From NCBI RefSeq assembly GCF_024029675.1, contig NZ_CP097121.1, positions 744,001 to 808,000 on the forward strand: a stretch of DNA of 64,000 bases, in the 5' to 3' direction. The translations under genes and the position numbers were made by a program. Source of the DNA: Fructilactobacillus carniphilus (GTDB lineage Bacteria > Bacillota > Bacilli > Lactobacillales > Lactobacillaceae). The notes under the pieces were generated by a model that saw nothing but the letters and a program-made list of their open reading frames with translations, was not told where the DNA came from and did not search any database. Shown here piece by piece: positions 18,713 to 27,700 of this stretch (positions are counted from its first letter, which is position 1; every line of letters starts with the position of its first letter).

Positions 18713-20300
18713 GGTCTAATACTCCCTTCCAACGACCTAAAAGCTGATCGCGCTCATAAGCTTCCATTAAATCCACGCTGGCCACAACCGCTTGGTTCCA
18801 ATGCTGCAAATTAGAAAGAAAATAGTTCATTTGTTTTGCTAAATCAAAAAGATTCTGGTTTTCAAACCCGTTCTCTGCTTCCTTAATTAAGTCGGTAGGT
18901 GCAGTGCTAATCATTGGAACCCCGGCAGAAATTGCTTCTACCTGGCGCTTCAAATCAGCTTGTGGTCCCATGTCCAGGAACAATCGAACTCGTCGGAACA
19001 AGTCAGCCGTTTGTTCTTTAGGTTTGAGATATTGAACTTGTTCGTTAAAGAGACTGGCCTGGTAAAAGTGATGCAAGTCAGCCTCATTGAACTCGGCATC
19101 GTCATCCGTAATCTGATCATCGATGTAGTCTAGCCACTCGGCCTCAGTTTGGAAATTCTTAGGGGGCCCCAGTTCAATGTAACTTTGATAATCATTACCA
19201 TTGACGTCGACACCCAGTTCAGTGGTCATCCATTCATCCTGTTGAGCACGAATAAAGTTTTGCGTAGCTTCATCTCCCCCCACCAGTAAGACCAGTTTAT
19301 CGTTTGCTAACAACTCTGGCATTAAGATCTGAACGGTTTGAGCAAGCTGCTCTGCGGTTTGCTGCTGGATTTGCCAGTAAACCAACTGCGCTTCTAATTC
19401 GTTACTACCACCAGGCGAAAAAGTAGTTGGGTAGGGTTCAATCGCCGTCACAGGATTAGCTAGTTTAACCCCGGTCGTTTGTTGGAATTGATCCACCAGC
19501 TTTTGACTGGGAAAAACCCACTGTAATTGCGGATAAGTCTGACTAAGTTGGACAATTGATGAAAAATCCACACCTGTTTCTAGCAATCCCACCGTTTGGG
19601 CGGCTGGTAATGATAAATGAAATTGATTCGTTTGGGTCGCACCAGCTCGGTAAGCCACAATGACCTGCTTTGGAACCTGAAAGTGCTTTTGGTAACGTTC
19701 CTGTACCAAATCCTCTAAGCAAGCATAGGTTGGTTGCTTAAAGTGACTTTGAAAATCTGCTTCAATCGATAAGTTTCCCGTTGGACCCATAGTAAAAACT
19801 GGTTCATGAAATGGAGTGAACCAGGCCTTTTTTTCAACTTCTCCGGACAGATTAAGCCAGGTTGTAGTACTCAGGAAGCCGTCGGCCGAATACTCATCCA
19901 GTTGTTGACCACCATCGTCACAATAATGCGTAATCCGTTCAACTTCTATTTGATTGCGCGTCTGAACTTCGGCAACTAATTTTTGCTCACGATAAAGAAG
20001 AATCCGATTCCCCCCAACGTTAAAAAACGGTATCAAGTCGCCAGATAAGGTTAGATCATGAATTGTAACTGGCATTCCTTCAACGTCGTGGACTTCTTGA
20101 AGATCCGCAAATGCATCCCAATACGGAATGTCCGGCATGCCAAGTTCCTGCAAATCACGTCTTAAAGACAACGTTGGTTGCAAAAAGGCAAGTTCGACTG
20201 GTTGTTCAGTTTGTAATAACATCTGCGCAAGTACTACCTCCGGTAAATCTTCCAGTGGTTGACCTTGCCGATCAGCAAAATTTGGAATAATTAAAACCAC
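18705..20300 (-). CDS. asp1: Accessory Sec system protein Asp1 (locus 1)
   Basis: 531 aa with a GTG start behind GGGGGG-TTCAGG. It begins MVLIIPNFADRQ, the I/LIPNW-like opening seen also in the copy at 35850. Asp1 adopts a GT-B-like fold without known transferase activity and forms the Asp1-Asp2-Asp3 complex. The C-terminal part (FRRVRLFLDMGPQADLKRQV, then EAISAGVPMISTAPTDLI) resembles the nucleotide-sugar-facing half of a glycosyltransferase, as expected. It sits 12 bases after secY2 and overlaps asp2. Confidence 0.85.
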   Translation of the reverse strand: MVLIIPNFADRQGQPLEDLPEVVLAQMLLQTEQPVELAFLQPTLSLRRDLQELGMPDIPYWDAFADLQEVHDVEGMPVTIHDLTLSGDLIPFFNVGGNRILLYREQKLVAEVQTRNQIEVERITHYCDDGGQQLDEYSADGFLSTTTWLNLSGEVEKKAWFTPFHEPVFTMGPTGNLSIEADFQSHFKQPTYACLEDLVQERYQKHFQVPKQVIVAYRAGATQTNQFHLSLPAAQTVGLLETGVDFSSIVQLSQTYPQLQWVFPSQKLVDQFQQTTGVKLANPVTAIEPYPTTFSPGGSNELEAQLVYWQIQQQTAEQLAQTVQILMPELLANDKLVLLVGGDEATQNFIRAQQDEWMTTELGVDVNGNDYQSYIELGPPKNFQTEAEWLDYIDDQITDDDAEFNEADLHHFYQASLFNEQVQYLKPKEQTADLFRRVRLFLDMGPQADLKRQVEAISAGVPMISTAPTDLIKEAENGFENQNLFDLAKQMNYFLSNLQHWNQAVVASVDLMEAYERDQLLGRWKGVLDHG

Positions 20301-20312
20301 CCTGAACCCCCC

Positions 20313-21554
20313 TTAATCAAAAACGCGATAGTGTGATTTACTGTACAGTGCTCGGATTTGTTCCCAAAGACCTTGAATCAAGGTAATCAGAATGGCCAAA
20401 CTCCCAATGTAAATAGTGTAGTTGGCAATTCCCGGCCACTTAAGTCCGATAATCAACGGAACAGTGGCAATGACTACTAGGCATAGTCCACCTATGGTAG
20501 CCATTAACCAGAAACTCTTCATTAAGTATTCAGTTGTCGCATGTCCGGGAAAGACATCTAAAATGTATTCGTTGTTTTCTTTCATCTGCTTTGATAACCG
20601 GAGCGGTTGCACCGTAATAAAGCCGAATCCGTAGGTTAACAGCATAATAATTACAGCGTAATTAATGATTCCGGCAACCGTTTGCTGGTTCGTAATTGCT
20701 TGGACGAATTGTGCAAAACCGTTATTCCGTAACGCTACGTTCGAAGACAATAGACCCCGTGGAACCAAGAACAACGTCGAAGAAAACATGAACGGCATGG
20801 CACCAGCCAGTAATAGCTTAAATGGCAGATATGAAGCAGCCCCGCTTCCCTCCATCAAAGGTCGCTGTAACGGAATCCGTAGTTCAATTTGTAACAACAT
20901 CACAATCAGAATGATCACTACCAGCGACACAATTGCAGCTGTAATTAAATGCGGCACCGTGAGCTTGTAGTTAAGAGTTTGCCAACCGGCTTGTAACATC
21001 CGAGGCATTCCCAGTAAAACGCCGGGTAGAATCAAAATGGAAATCCCCCCAAGCCCTTTTTCGGTATTCATGTTTCCCATGAAGATGGTCAACATCGCTC
21101 CCGCAATCAAAATCACAAGGATTCCAGTTTGCACAAACTCCATCGGAATCGTCATGTTCATAAACGATACGGGTACCAAGGCGGGGGATATGTATACTAA
21201 CATTTGGAAACCCTGCAGCACTGCTAGGAATAACGAAATAATCTTCTGAATGTATCCCGTTTGGTTGACTGTTAATCGGTTGACCCAGTCTAAATCTAAT
21301 GCCGTAATAGCCTGCCAGACAATTAATCCAATCATATAAGGACCGAGTCCCAGTGAGAATAGAGTTGGCACTTGAAATTGACTTCCAATGGTAATTCCCA
21401 TCATCTGGAGATAGGTTTGTTGATGTAAAATGGCTTTAGCGACGGCCGGATCAATTCCAGGAATAATAATGGCTTGTCCCAGCAGATAAATCACCAAAAT
21501 TGCTAATGTCCACAACACGCGGGTTAGTAAAAGATGTTTCCGTAAAAATTTCAT
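20313..21554 (-). CDS. secY2: Accessory Sec translocase channel SecY2 (locus 1)
   Basis: 413 aa, polytopic membrane protein with about ten hydrophobic segments starting at residues 10-30. It forms the dedicated channel through which SecA2 pushes the glycosylated adhesin. SecY hallmarks visible include FSLGLGPYMIGLIVWQ near residues 65-80, GLGGISILILPG near 168-180, and GHATTEYLMKSFWLMATIGG near 338-357. It is shorter than housekeeping SecY (about 430 aa). It starts 23 bases after secA2. The second copy is at 37455-38648. Confidence 0.92.
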   Translation of the reverse strand: MKFLRKHLLLTRVLWTLAILVIYLLGQAIIIPGIDPAVAKAILHQQTYLQMMGITIGSQFQVPTLFSLGLGPYMIGLIVWQAITALDLDWVNRLTVNQTGYIQKIISLFLAVLQGFQMLVYISPALVPVSFMNMTIPMEFVQTGILVILIAGAMLTIFMGNMNTEKGLGGISILILPGVLLGMPRMLQAGWQTLNYKLTVPHLITAAIVSLVVIILIVMLLQIELRIPLQRPLMEGSGAASYLPFKLLLAGAMPFMFSSTLFLVPRGLLSSNVALRNNGFAQFVQAITNQQTVAGIINYAVIIMLLTYGFGFITVQPLRLSKQMKENNEYILDVFPGHATTEYLMKSFWLMATIGGLCLVVIATVPLIIGLKWPGIANYTIYIGSLAILITLIQGLWEQIRALYSKSHYRVFD

Positions 21555-21577
21555 TTGTAATAACCACTTTCTTTCGC

Positions 21578-23932
21578 TTATGGGAACTCAATGTCAACGG
21601 TTCCGTCTGATTGCGGAATCACTTCTGAGTTAGTCAAGTTTCTAACCACTTGTAACTTAATCTTATCCCGCATCTTTTGGTAGGCCTTTTGAGCTTCCTT
21701 TTGGTATTCGAAAATGGGATTCACCTGGGCAATAGCTCTGCTCTTAGTGACCCGCATCAACATATCCAGTTGATCGACCTGATCGACCCATGCTTGGTCA
21801 ACCTCCCGCAGTACTGCTAAGCGTTCGAAGTAGAGCCACTGGTCCTGGTACGGTAACTTTTGGTGCATCAACTTAATTCGATTCGCCATTACTTCCTTAA
21901 GTAGGTTCAATTTTTCGGGACGCGACTCTTGTTTCAAATTTTGTTGGGGTTGATAGTCTGGATCAATATTTTGATAAATGAATTCCAACATAGTTTGATT
22001 AGAATTAAGCCATGGTCCTTGCTTATTCACAAACTGTTTGGCAACTGCTTCAAAGCACGGATTGATTACTGCGTCCAGGTTGGGAGACTGCATAATCCAA
22101 TTTCTCGTTTGGTAGATACTCTCTCTTTGAATCCGTGAAACTTCACCATATTGGAGAGTTTCAAAGCGAGCGTTTCGTTCTTGATTGGTCAAAATCTTTT
22201 GAGATCGGTCAATGGCATCACGAAAACGCCCGTGATCATTCAGCATTTGCTTTTGATCATGCGCGTGTTCATAAGCAAATTTCCGAATCGACTTTGGAGC
22301 GTTTTCAACCACCACTTTATCTTCGAGGGAAACGTAGAAGACACTAGCCCCCGGAGCTCCTTGACGTCCGGCTCGCCCTCGGAGCTGGTTATCGATCCGC
22401 TTGCTTTGCATTCGTTCAGTTCCAAGTACTAATAGGCCTCCAAGTTTTTCAACCTCGGGTGTAATGTTAATGTCAGTTCCCCGCCCGGCCATGGAAGTTG
22501 CAACCGTGATGGACCCAACTTCTCCAGCGTGACGGATAATCTCTGCTTCCTTCACCTCACTGCGAGCGTTTAACAAACTGTGTGGAATCCGTTCCTTTAA
22601 CAATAAATTAGAATATAAAATTGAGAGATCCAATGAGCCAGTTTCCACTAAGACAGGACGACCCTTAGCATGAGCTTCCTTGACCACGTCTAAAGTTGCC
22701 ATCAACTTGGCCCGATTACTAATAAACAGGTGGTCTGGGTAGTCCTTTCGAATATCTGGACGATTGGTGGGAACCTTAAAGACAGACAGATTGTATACTT
22801 CAAGGAATTCTTTGCGATCCGTCGCAGCAGTTCCCGTCATTCCGGCTAGTTGGTTGAACATTCGGAATAAGTCTTGATAAGTAATTGTGGCCATCGTTCG
22901 CTGTTCAATCGAAATCTTCACTTCTTCCTTGGCTTCCAGGGCTTGATGCATTCCGGCCTGCATCTTCATACCGGGTAGTTCCCGCCCATTTTCGGCATCA
23001 ATTAGTACCACTTCATCGTCTTTGACTACGTAGTCCCGGTCTCTTTTTTGAATGTAGTTCGCTCGTAAGGCTAACACAAGGTGCCGGTAAAGCTCAGCCC
23101 AAGTTCCTGAAAGCAGGTTATCCACGTCCAAATATTTTTCCATCTTGACGATTCCCTGCGGAGTAAACCAGGCATTTTTTAAGTCATCACTAATTTGGTA
23201 ATCTTCTTCTTTATCCAGTAACTTTACCACCCGATCTGCACTTTGGTAGTAGTTAGACTGCACCCGTGGCACCCCAGCAATCACCAAGGGAGTTTGCGCT
23301 GTATCAAGTAATACCGCATCAGCTTCATCCAATAGGGCAAAATTTAACGCCTGTAGGTGTTGGTCCTCCGGCACTTTGGCTAAGTTATCGAACAGATAAT
23401 CAAACCCTAATGTACTGTTCGTAGTATACACAATGTTAGCGACATAAATTTTGTCCAAATCTCGATCTTCTGGCTTTTGTCCAATTTCTGGAACCGAACT
23501 GGCAACAGTCAATCCAAGCCACCGATACAGTTTACCCATATCATGCGCATCGCGAGAAGCTAAGTATTCGTTTGCAGTAATTAAAAAGTTCCCTGTTCCG
23601 GTTAACCCATGCAGATACATCGGCATCGTAGCAGTTAAAGTTTTTCCCTCTCCGGTTTTCATTTCAGCAATGTTCCCATCTTCCATGGCCACTGCCCCAA
23701 GAATTTGGACTGGGAAAGGACGCATTCCTAAAACACGACTGGCGGCCTCACAAACAACGGCATAAGCTTTCGGTAAGATAGCTTTTAAGCGGGTGCGTTG
23801 TCCGTCAACTTCTTGTTTCAAAAGGTTCGTTTGTTGTTGCAATTCTTCATCCGACATCCCATGATATTGATCAGCTAGATCAAGAATTTGCTGAACCGTT
23901 TTTTTATATTGATGTTTTTGCAATAACGCCAT
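21578..23932 (-). CDS. secA2: Accessory Sec ATPase SecA2 (locus 1)
   Basis: 784 aa, motor ATPase for adhesin export. Walker A TGEGKT lies at 93-98 and Walker B LLDEADAVLLD around 200-210, where housekeeping SecA has DEVDSILIDEA. Later helicase motifs include TSMAGRGTDI and QLRGRAGRQG. The protein ends SDGTVDIEFP, with no C-terminal cysteine/histidine zinc tail, as expected for SecA2. First gene of the locus 1 operon; GAGG lies about 11 bases before the ATG and a second weaker GGAG lies next to it. A plus-strand gene starts 80 bp away, so the spacer carries divergent promoters. Confidence 0.93.
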   Translation of the reverse strand: MALLQKHQYKKTVQQILDLADQYHGMSDEELQQQTNLLKQEVDGQRTRLKAILPKAYAVVCEAASRVLGMRPFPVQILGAVAMEDGNIAEMKTGEGKTLTATMPMYLHGLTGTGNFLITANEYLASRDAHDMGKLYRWLGLTVASSVPEIGQKPEDRDLDKIYVANIVYTTNSTLGFDYLFDNLAKVPEDQHLQALNFALLDEADAVLLDTAQTPLVIAGVPRVQSNYYQSADRVVKLLDKEEDYQISDDLKNAWFTPQGIVKMEKYLDVDNLLSGTWAELYRHLVLALRANYIQKRDRDYVVKDDEVVLIDAENGRELPGMKMQAGMHQALEAKEEVKISIEQRTMATITYQDLFRMFNQLAGMTGTAATDRKEFLEVYNLSVFKVPTNRPDIRKDYPDHLFISNRAKLMATLDVVKEAHAKGRPVLVETGSLDLSILYSNLLLKERIPHSLLNARSEVKEAEIIRHAGEVGSITVATSMAGRGTDINITPEVEKLGGLLVLGTERMQSKRIDNQLRGRAGRQGAPGASVFYVSLEDKVVVENAPKSIRKFAYEHAHDQKQMLNDHGRFRDAIDRSQKILTNQERNARFETLQYGEVSRIQRESIYQTRNWIMQSPNLDAVINPCFEAVAKQFVNKQGPWLNSNQTMLEFIYQNIDPDYQPQQNLKQESRPEKLNLLKEVMANRIKLMHQKLPYQDQWLYFERLAVLREVDQAWVDQVDQLDMLMRVTKSRAIAQVNPIFEYQKEAQKAYQKMRDKIKLQVVRNLTNSEVIPQSDGTVDIEFP

Positions 23933-23974
23933 TCTCCGCTTGAACCTCTTTCACAAATTTATAATTAAAATTAA

Positions 23975-24003
23975 TTGATTCTTACAGATAATGATTATAT
24001 AAT
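23975..24003 (+). promoter_or_regulatory. Sigma-A promoter abutting the small membrane-protein gene
   Basis: TTGATT (23975-23980), a 17-bp spacer and a perfect TATAAT (23998-24003). The expected start of transcription is about 24010, three bases before the ATG at 24013. Confidence 0.7.
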
Positions 24004-24012
24004 TCACTCATT

Positions 24013-24189
24013 ATGAAAAACAACCATAAACTACTTAATCAGGACCTTGAAAAAAGATTTAAGCATCTTGAAGAAAGCCGTCCTGAACCAGAAAAAACTG
24101 ACTTAAAGAGTGTTTGCCTTAAAATTGTCATGGGAGTCATTGGTTTTGCGTTAGTCGCATTAATTTTGAGCTCTATGATTAACTTTTAG
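24013..24189 (+). CDS. Small single-pass membrane protein, Asp4/SecE-like (58 aa)
   Basis: 58 aa, with a charged N-terminal half (LNQDLEKRFKHLEESRPEPE) and one C-terminal membrane segment (about residues 36-56). This order, amphipathic helix then one transmembrane helix, is that of SecE and of the small streptococcal aSec subunits. The N-terminal pattern LxxDLxxRFxH recurs in the 61-aa protein at 30982-31167, which lies inside the second aSec locus, so the two are probably homologous. I see no Shine-Dalgarno before the ATG, and the promoter ends nine bases upstream, suggesting leaderless translation. It is divergent from secA2 of locus 1. The Asp4 label is an inference. Confidence 0.65.
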   Translation: MKNNHKLLNQDLEKRFKHLEESRPEPEKTDLKSVCLKIVMGVIGFALVALILSSMINF

Positions 24190-24380
24190 ATGCTAAACTT
24201 AAGAAAATATAGATTTTTTCATTTTCGTAAATTTAATGAAGAAAATAAGAATAGAAACAAAATTAAAATTGAGTTCATTGTATCATTTTTTTGAGCACTC
24301 AACAAATTACTCATAAATATTATTATTCTAATAACAAAATAAACAGATTAAAAGTTATTTATTATCTTTTATCAACTTTC

Positions 24381-24419
24381 AAGTCTTATTCCGCCATTGA
24401 GTCGAAATAAGACTTTTTT
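24381..24419 (+). terminator. Intrinsic terminator downstream of the 58-aa gene
   Basis: AAGTCTTATT (24381-24390) pairs perfectly with AATAAGACTT (24406-24415), followed by TTTT. It lies about 190 bp after the stop at 24189 in the same direction. Confidence 0.7.
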
Positions 24420-24643
24420 GTTTACTCCAACTTTTATCATCTGAAGTCCGACATAGTTATATTAACGACCAGACTAACTTTACTAAATCGGAATTAGATA
24501 CGTTTTTCACTTGAAACCCATCATGACTTAATGTTGTTTTTGAATTATTGAAGGCAGTCACTAATCTTCCACTAAAAATTAATAAACTTAAAAATAATAT
24601 TGAAGTTTTTGAGAATAGCTTTAAATAAACTTGTATTTTGTTC

Positions 24644-24693
24644 AAAAAAAGATCCTATGAAAGGTAGTTAAAATCTATCTTCCATAGGATCTT
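24644..24693 (-). terminator. Intrinsic terminator of the second-locus adhesin gene
   Basis: AAGATCCTATG (24649-24659) pairs with CATAGGATCTT (24683-24693), with additional imperfect pairing inside. On the minus strand a T-run follows (24644-24650). It lies about 60 bp after the stop at 24757. Confidence 0.85.
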
Positions 24694-24756
24694 CATTTAT
24701 AGACTGATTAAAATTTAAATAAAACAACTTTAATCAATCGTCTTTTATTATATCAA

Positions 24757-27700
24757 CTATTTTTCATTACGTTTCCGAAGCTTGATTCCAATTCCAGCCA
24801 ATAACATTGTCAACAACCCTAATAATGTAAAGTTATTTGATTGATCACCAGCTTGTGGTAATTTAGATTGTTTTTCTACTTTCTTACCACTATTTACTTC
24901 ATAACCGTTAGCTGAAACGTTACTACCATTGGAATTATTTGAACCGTTTAAACTATCGGAAGCACTTACTGAGGTACTTGTTGAAGTACTCAAACTATCA
25001 GAGCTACTTACAGATGTACTTAAACTATCGGATGAACTTGTTGATGTACTTAGACTATCCGAGATACTTACAGAAGTACTTAAACTGTCAGACGAACTTG
25101 TTGATGTACTCAAGCTATCCGAATTGCTTACAGATGTACTTAAACTGTCAGACGAACTTGTTGATGTACTTAAGCTATCCGAATTGCTTACAGATGTACT
25201 TAAACTGTCGGACGAACTAGTCGATGTACTCAAGCTATCCGAATTGCTTACAGATGTACTTAAACTATCGGATGAACTTGTTGACGTACTTAGACTATCC
25301 GAATTGCTTACAGATGTGCTCAAACTATCGGATGAACTTGTTGACGTACTTAGACTATTCGAATTGCTTACAGAAGTACTCAAACTATCGGATGAACTTG
25401 TTGACGTACTTAGGCTATCCGAATTGCTTACAGATGTACTCAAACTATCTGATGAACTAGTCGACGTACTCAAGCTATCTGAATTACTTACGGAAGTACT
25501 CAAACTATCAGAAATACTTACAGATGTACTTAAACTATCTGACGAACTAGTCGACGTACTTAAGCTATCTGAATTACTTAAACTGTCAGACGAACTAGTC
25601 GACGTACTCAAACTATCAGAGCTGCTTACAGAAGTGCTCAAACTGTCAGACGAACTAGTTGATGTACTCAAGCTATCTGAACTACTTACGGAAGTACTCA
25701 AACTATCGGACGAACTAGTCGATGTACTTAGACTATCCGAATTGCTTACAGATGTACTTAAACTGTCAGACGAACTAGTCGACGTACTCAAGCTATCCGA
25801 ATTGCTTACAGATGTACTCAAACTATCGGACGAACTAGTCGATGTACTTAGACTATCAGAGCTGCTTACAGAAGTGCTCAAACTATCGGACGAACTAGTC
25901 GATGTACTTAGACTATCCGAATTGCTTACAGATGTACTTAAACTGTCAGACGAACTAGTCGACGTACTCAAGCTATCCGAATTGCTTACAGATGTACTAA
26001 AACTATCGGAAGAACTAGTCGACGTACTCAAGCTATCTGAACTACTTACAGAAGTGCTCAAACTATCGGACGAACTAGTCGATGTACTAAAGCTATCCGA
26101 ATTACTTACAGATGTACTTAAACTATCTGATGAACTTGTTGACGTACTTAAGCTATCAGAGCTACTTACGGAAGTGCTTAAACTATCGGAAGAACTAGTC
26201 GAAGTACTCAAGCTATCTGAATTACTTACGGAAGTGCTCAAACTATCTGATGAACTTGTTGACGTACTTAAGCTATCCGAACTACTTACGGAAGTACTTA
26301 AACTATCTGATGAACTTGTTGATGTACTCAAGCTATCCGAATTGCTTACAGAAGTGCTCAAACTATCGGACGAACTAGTCGATGTACTAAAGCTATCCGA
26401 ATTACTTACAGATGTACTTAAACTATCTGATGAACTTGTTGACGTACTTAAGCTATCAGAGCTACTTACGGAAGTGCTTAAACTATCGGAAGAACTAGTC
26501 GAAGTACTCAAGCTATCTGAATTACTTACGGAAGTGCTCAAACTATCTGATGAACTTGTTGACGTACTTAAGCTATCCGAACTACTTACGGAAGTACTTA
26601 AACTATCTGATGAACTTGTTGACGTACTTAAGCTATCCGAACTACTTACGGAAGTACTTAAACTATCTGATGAACTTGTTGATGTACTCAAGCTATCCGA
26701 ATTGCTTACAGAAGTGCTCAAACTATCGGACGAACTAGTCGATGTACTAAAGCTATCCGAATTACTTACAGATGTACTTAAACTATCTGATGAACTTGTT
26801 GACGTACTTAAGCTATCAGAGCTACTTACGGAAGTGCTTAAACTATCGGAAGAACTAGTCGAAGTACTCAAGCTATCTGAATTACTTACGGAAGTGCTCA
26901 AACTATCTGATGAACTTGTTGACGTACTTAAGCTATCCGAACTACTTACGGAAGTACTTAAACTATCTGATGAACTTGTTGATGTACTCAAGCTATCCGA
27001 ATTGCTTACAGATGTACTCAAACTGTCAGACGAACTTGTTGACGTACTTAAGCTATCCGAACTACTTACGGAAGTGCTCAAACTATCGGATGAACTTGTT
27101 GACGTACTTAGACTATCCGAATTGCTTACAGATGTACTCAAACTATCGGAAGAGCTAGTCGATGTACTGTCAGAATCGCTAGCATTACTATTACTTTCCG
27201 ATTGACTCAAGCTGTCAGAGGCACTAATTGAAGTACTTAGACTATCGGACGAACTTGTTGACGTACTTAAGCTATCCGAATTACTTACGGAAGTACTTAA
27301 ACTATCTGATGAACTTATTGATGTACTCAAGCTATCCGAATTACTTACAGATGTACTCAAACTGTCAGACGAACTTGTTGACGTACTCAAGCTATCTGAA
27401 CTGCTTACGGAAGTGCTCAAACTATCGGATGAACTTGTTGACGTACTTAGACTATCCGAATTGCTTACAGAAGTGCTCAAACTATCGGATGAACTTGTTG
27501 ACGTACTTAGACTATCGGAAGAGCTAACTGATGTACTGTCAGAATCGCTAGCATTACTATTACTTTCCGATTGACTCAAGCTGTCAGAGGCACTAATTGA
27601 AGTACTTAGACTATCGGACGAACTTGTTGACGTACTCAAGCTATCTGAACTGCTTACGGAAGTGCTTAAACTATCGGACGAACTAGTCGACGTACTTAAG

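Larger units (their letters stand above)
24190..24756. other. AT-rich gap between the small membrane-protein gene and the second adhesin
   Basis: This 567-bp stretch contains two terminators (listed separately) and otherwise only AT-rich sequence. The short open frames (34 codons at 24190 on the plus strand, 62 codons at 24457-24645 on the minus strand) lack ribosome sites and family resemblance. I see no supported gene. Confidence 0.6.

Noticed and set aside
24190..24294. 34-codon plus-strand frame starting directly after the 58-aa gene.
   Set aside because: Very AT-rich, Lys/Asn/Phe composition expected by chance, no ribosome site and no resemblance to a known peptide.
24457..24645. Minus-strand 62-codon frame with a hydrophobic N-terminus.
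   Set aside because: It would start at a TTG inside the T-run of the adhesin terminator, with no ribosome site and no related protein in the window.
24929..27205. 758-codon plus-strand frame with a regular Leu pattern ([20 protein letters not shown]) opposite the adhesin repeat.
   Set aside because: It is the exact antisense of the 60-bp serine repeat. Codons for Ser-Asp-Ser-Leu-Ser-Thr read backwards contain no stop, so the frame follows from the repeat. There is no start context or separate conservation.
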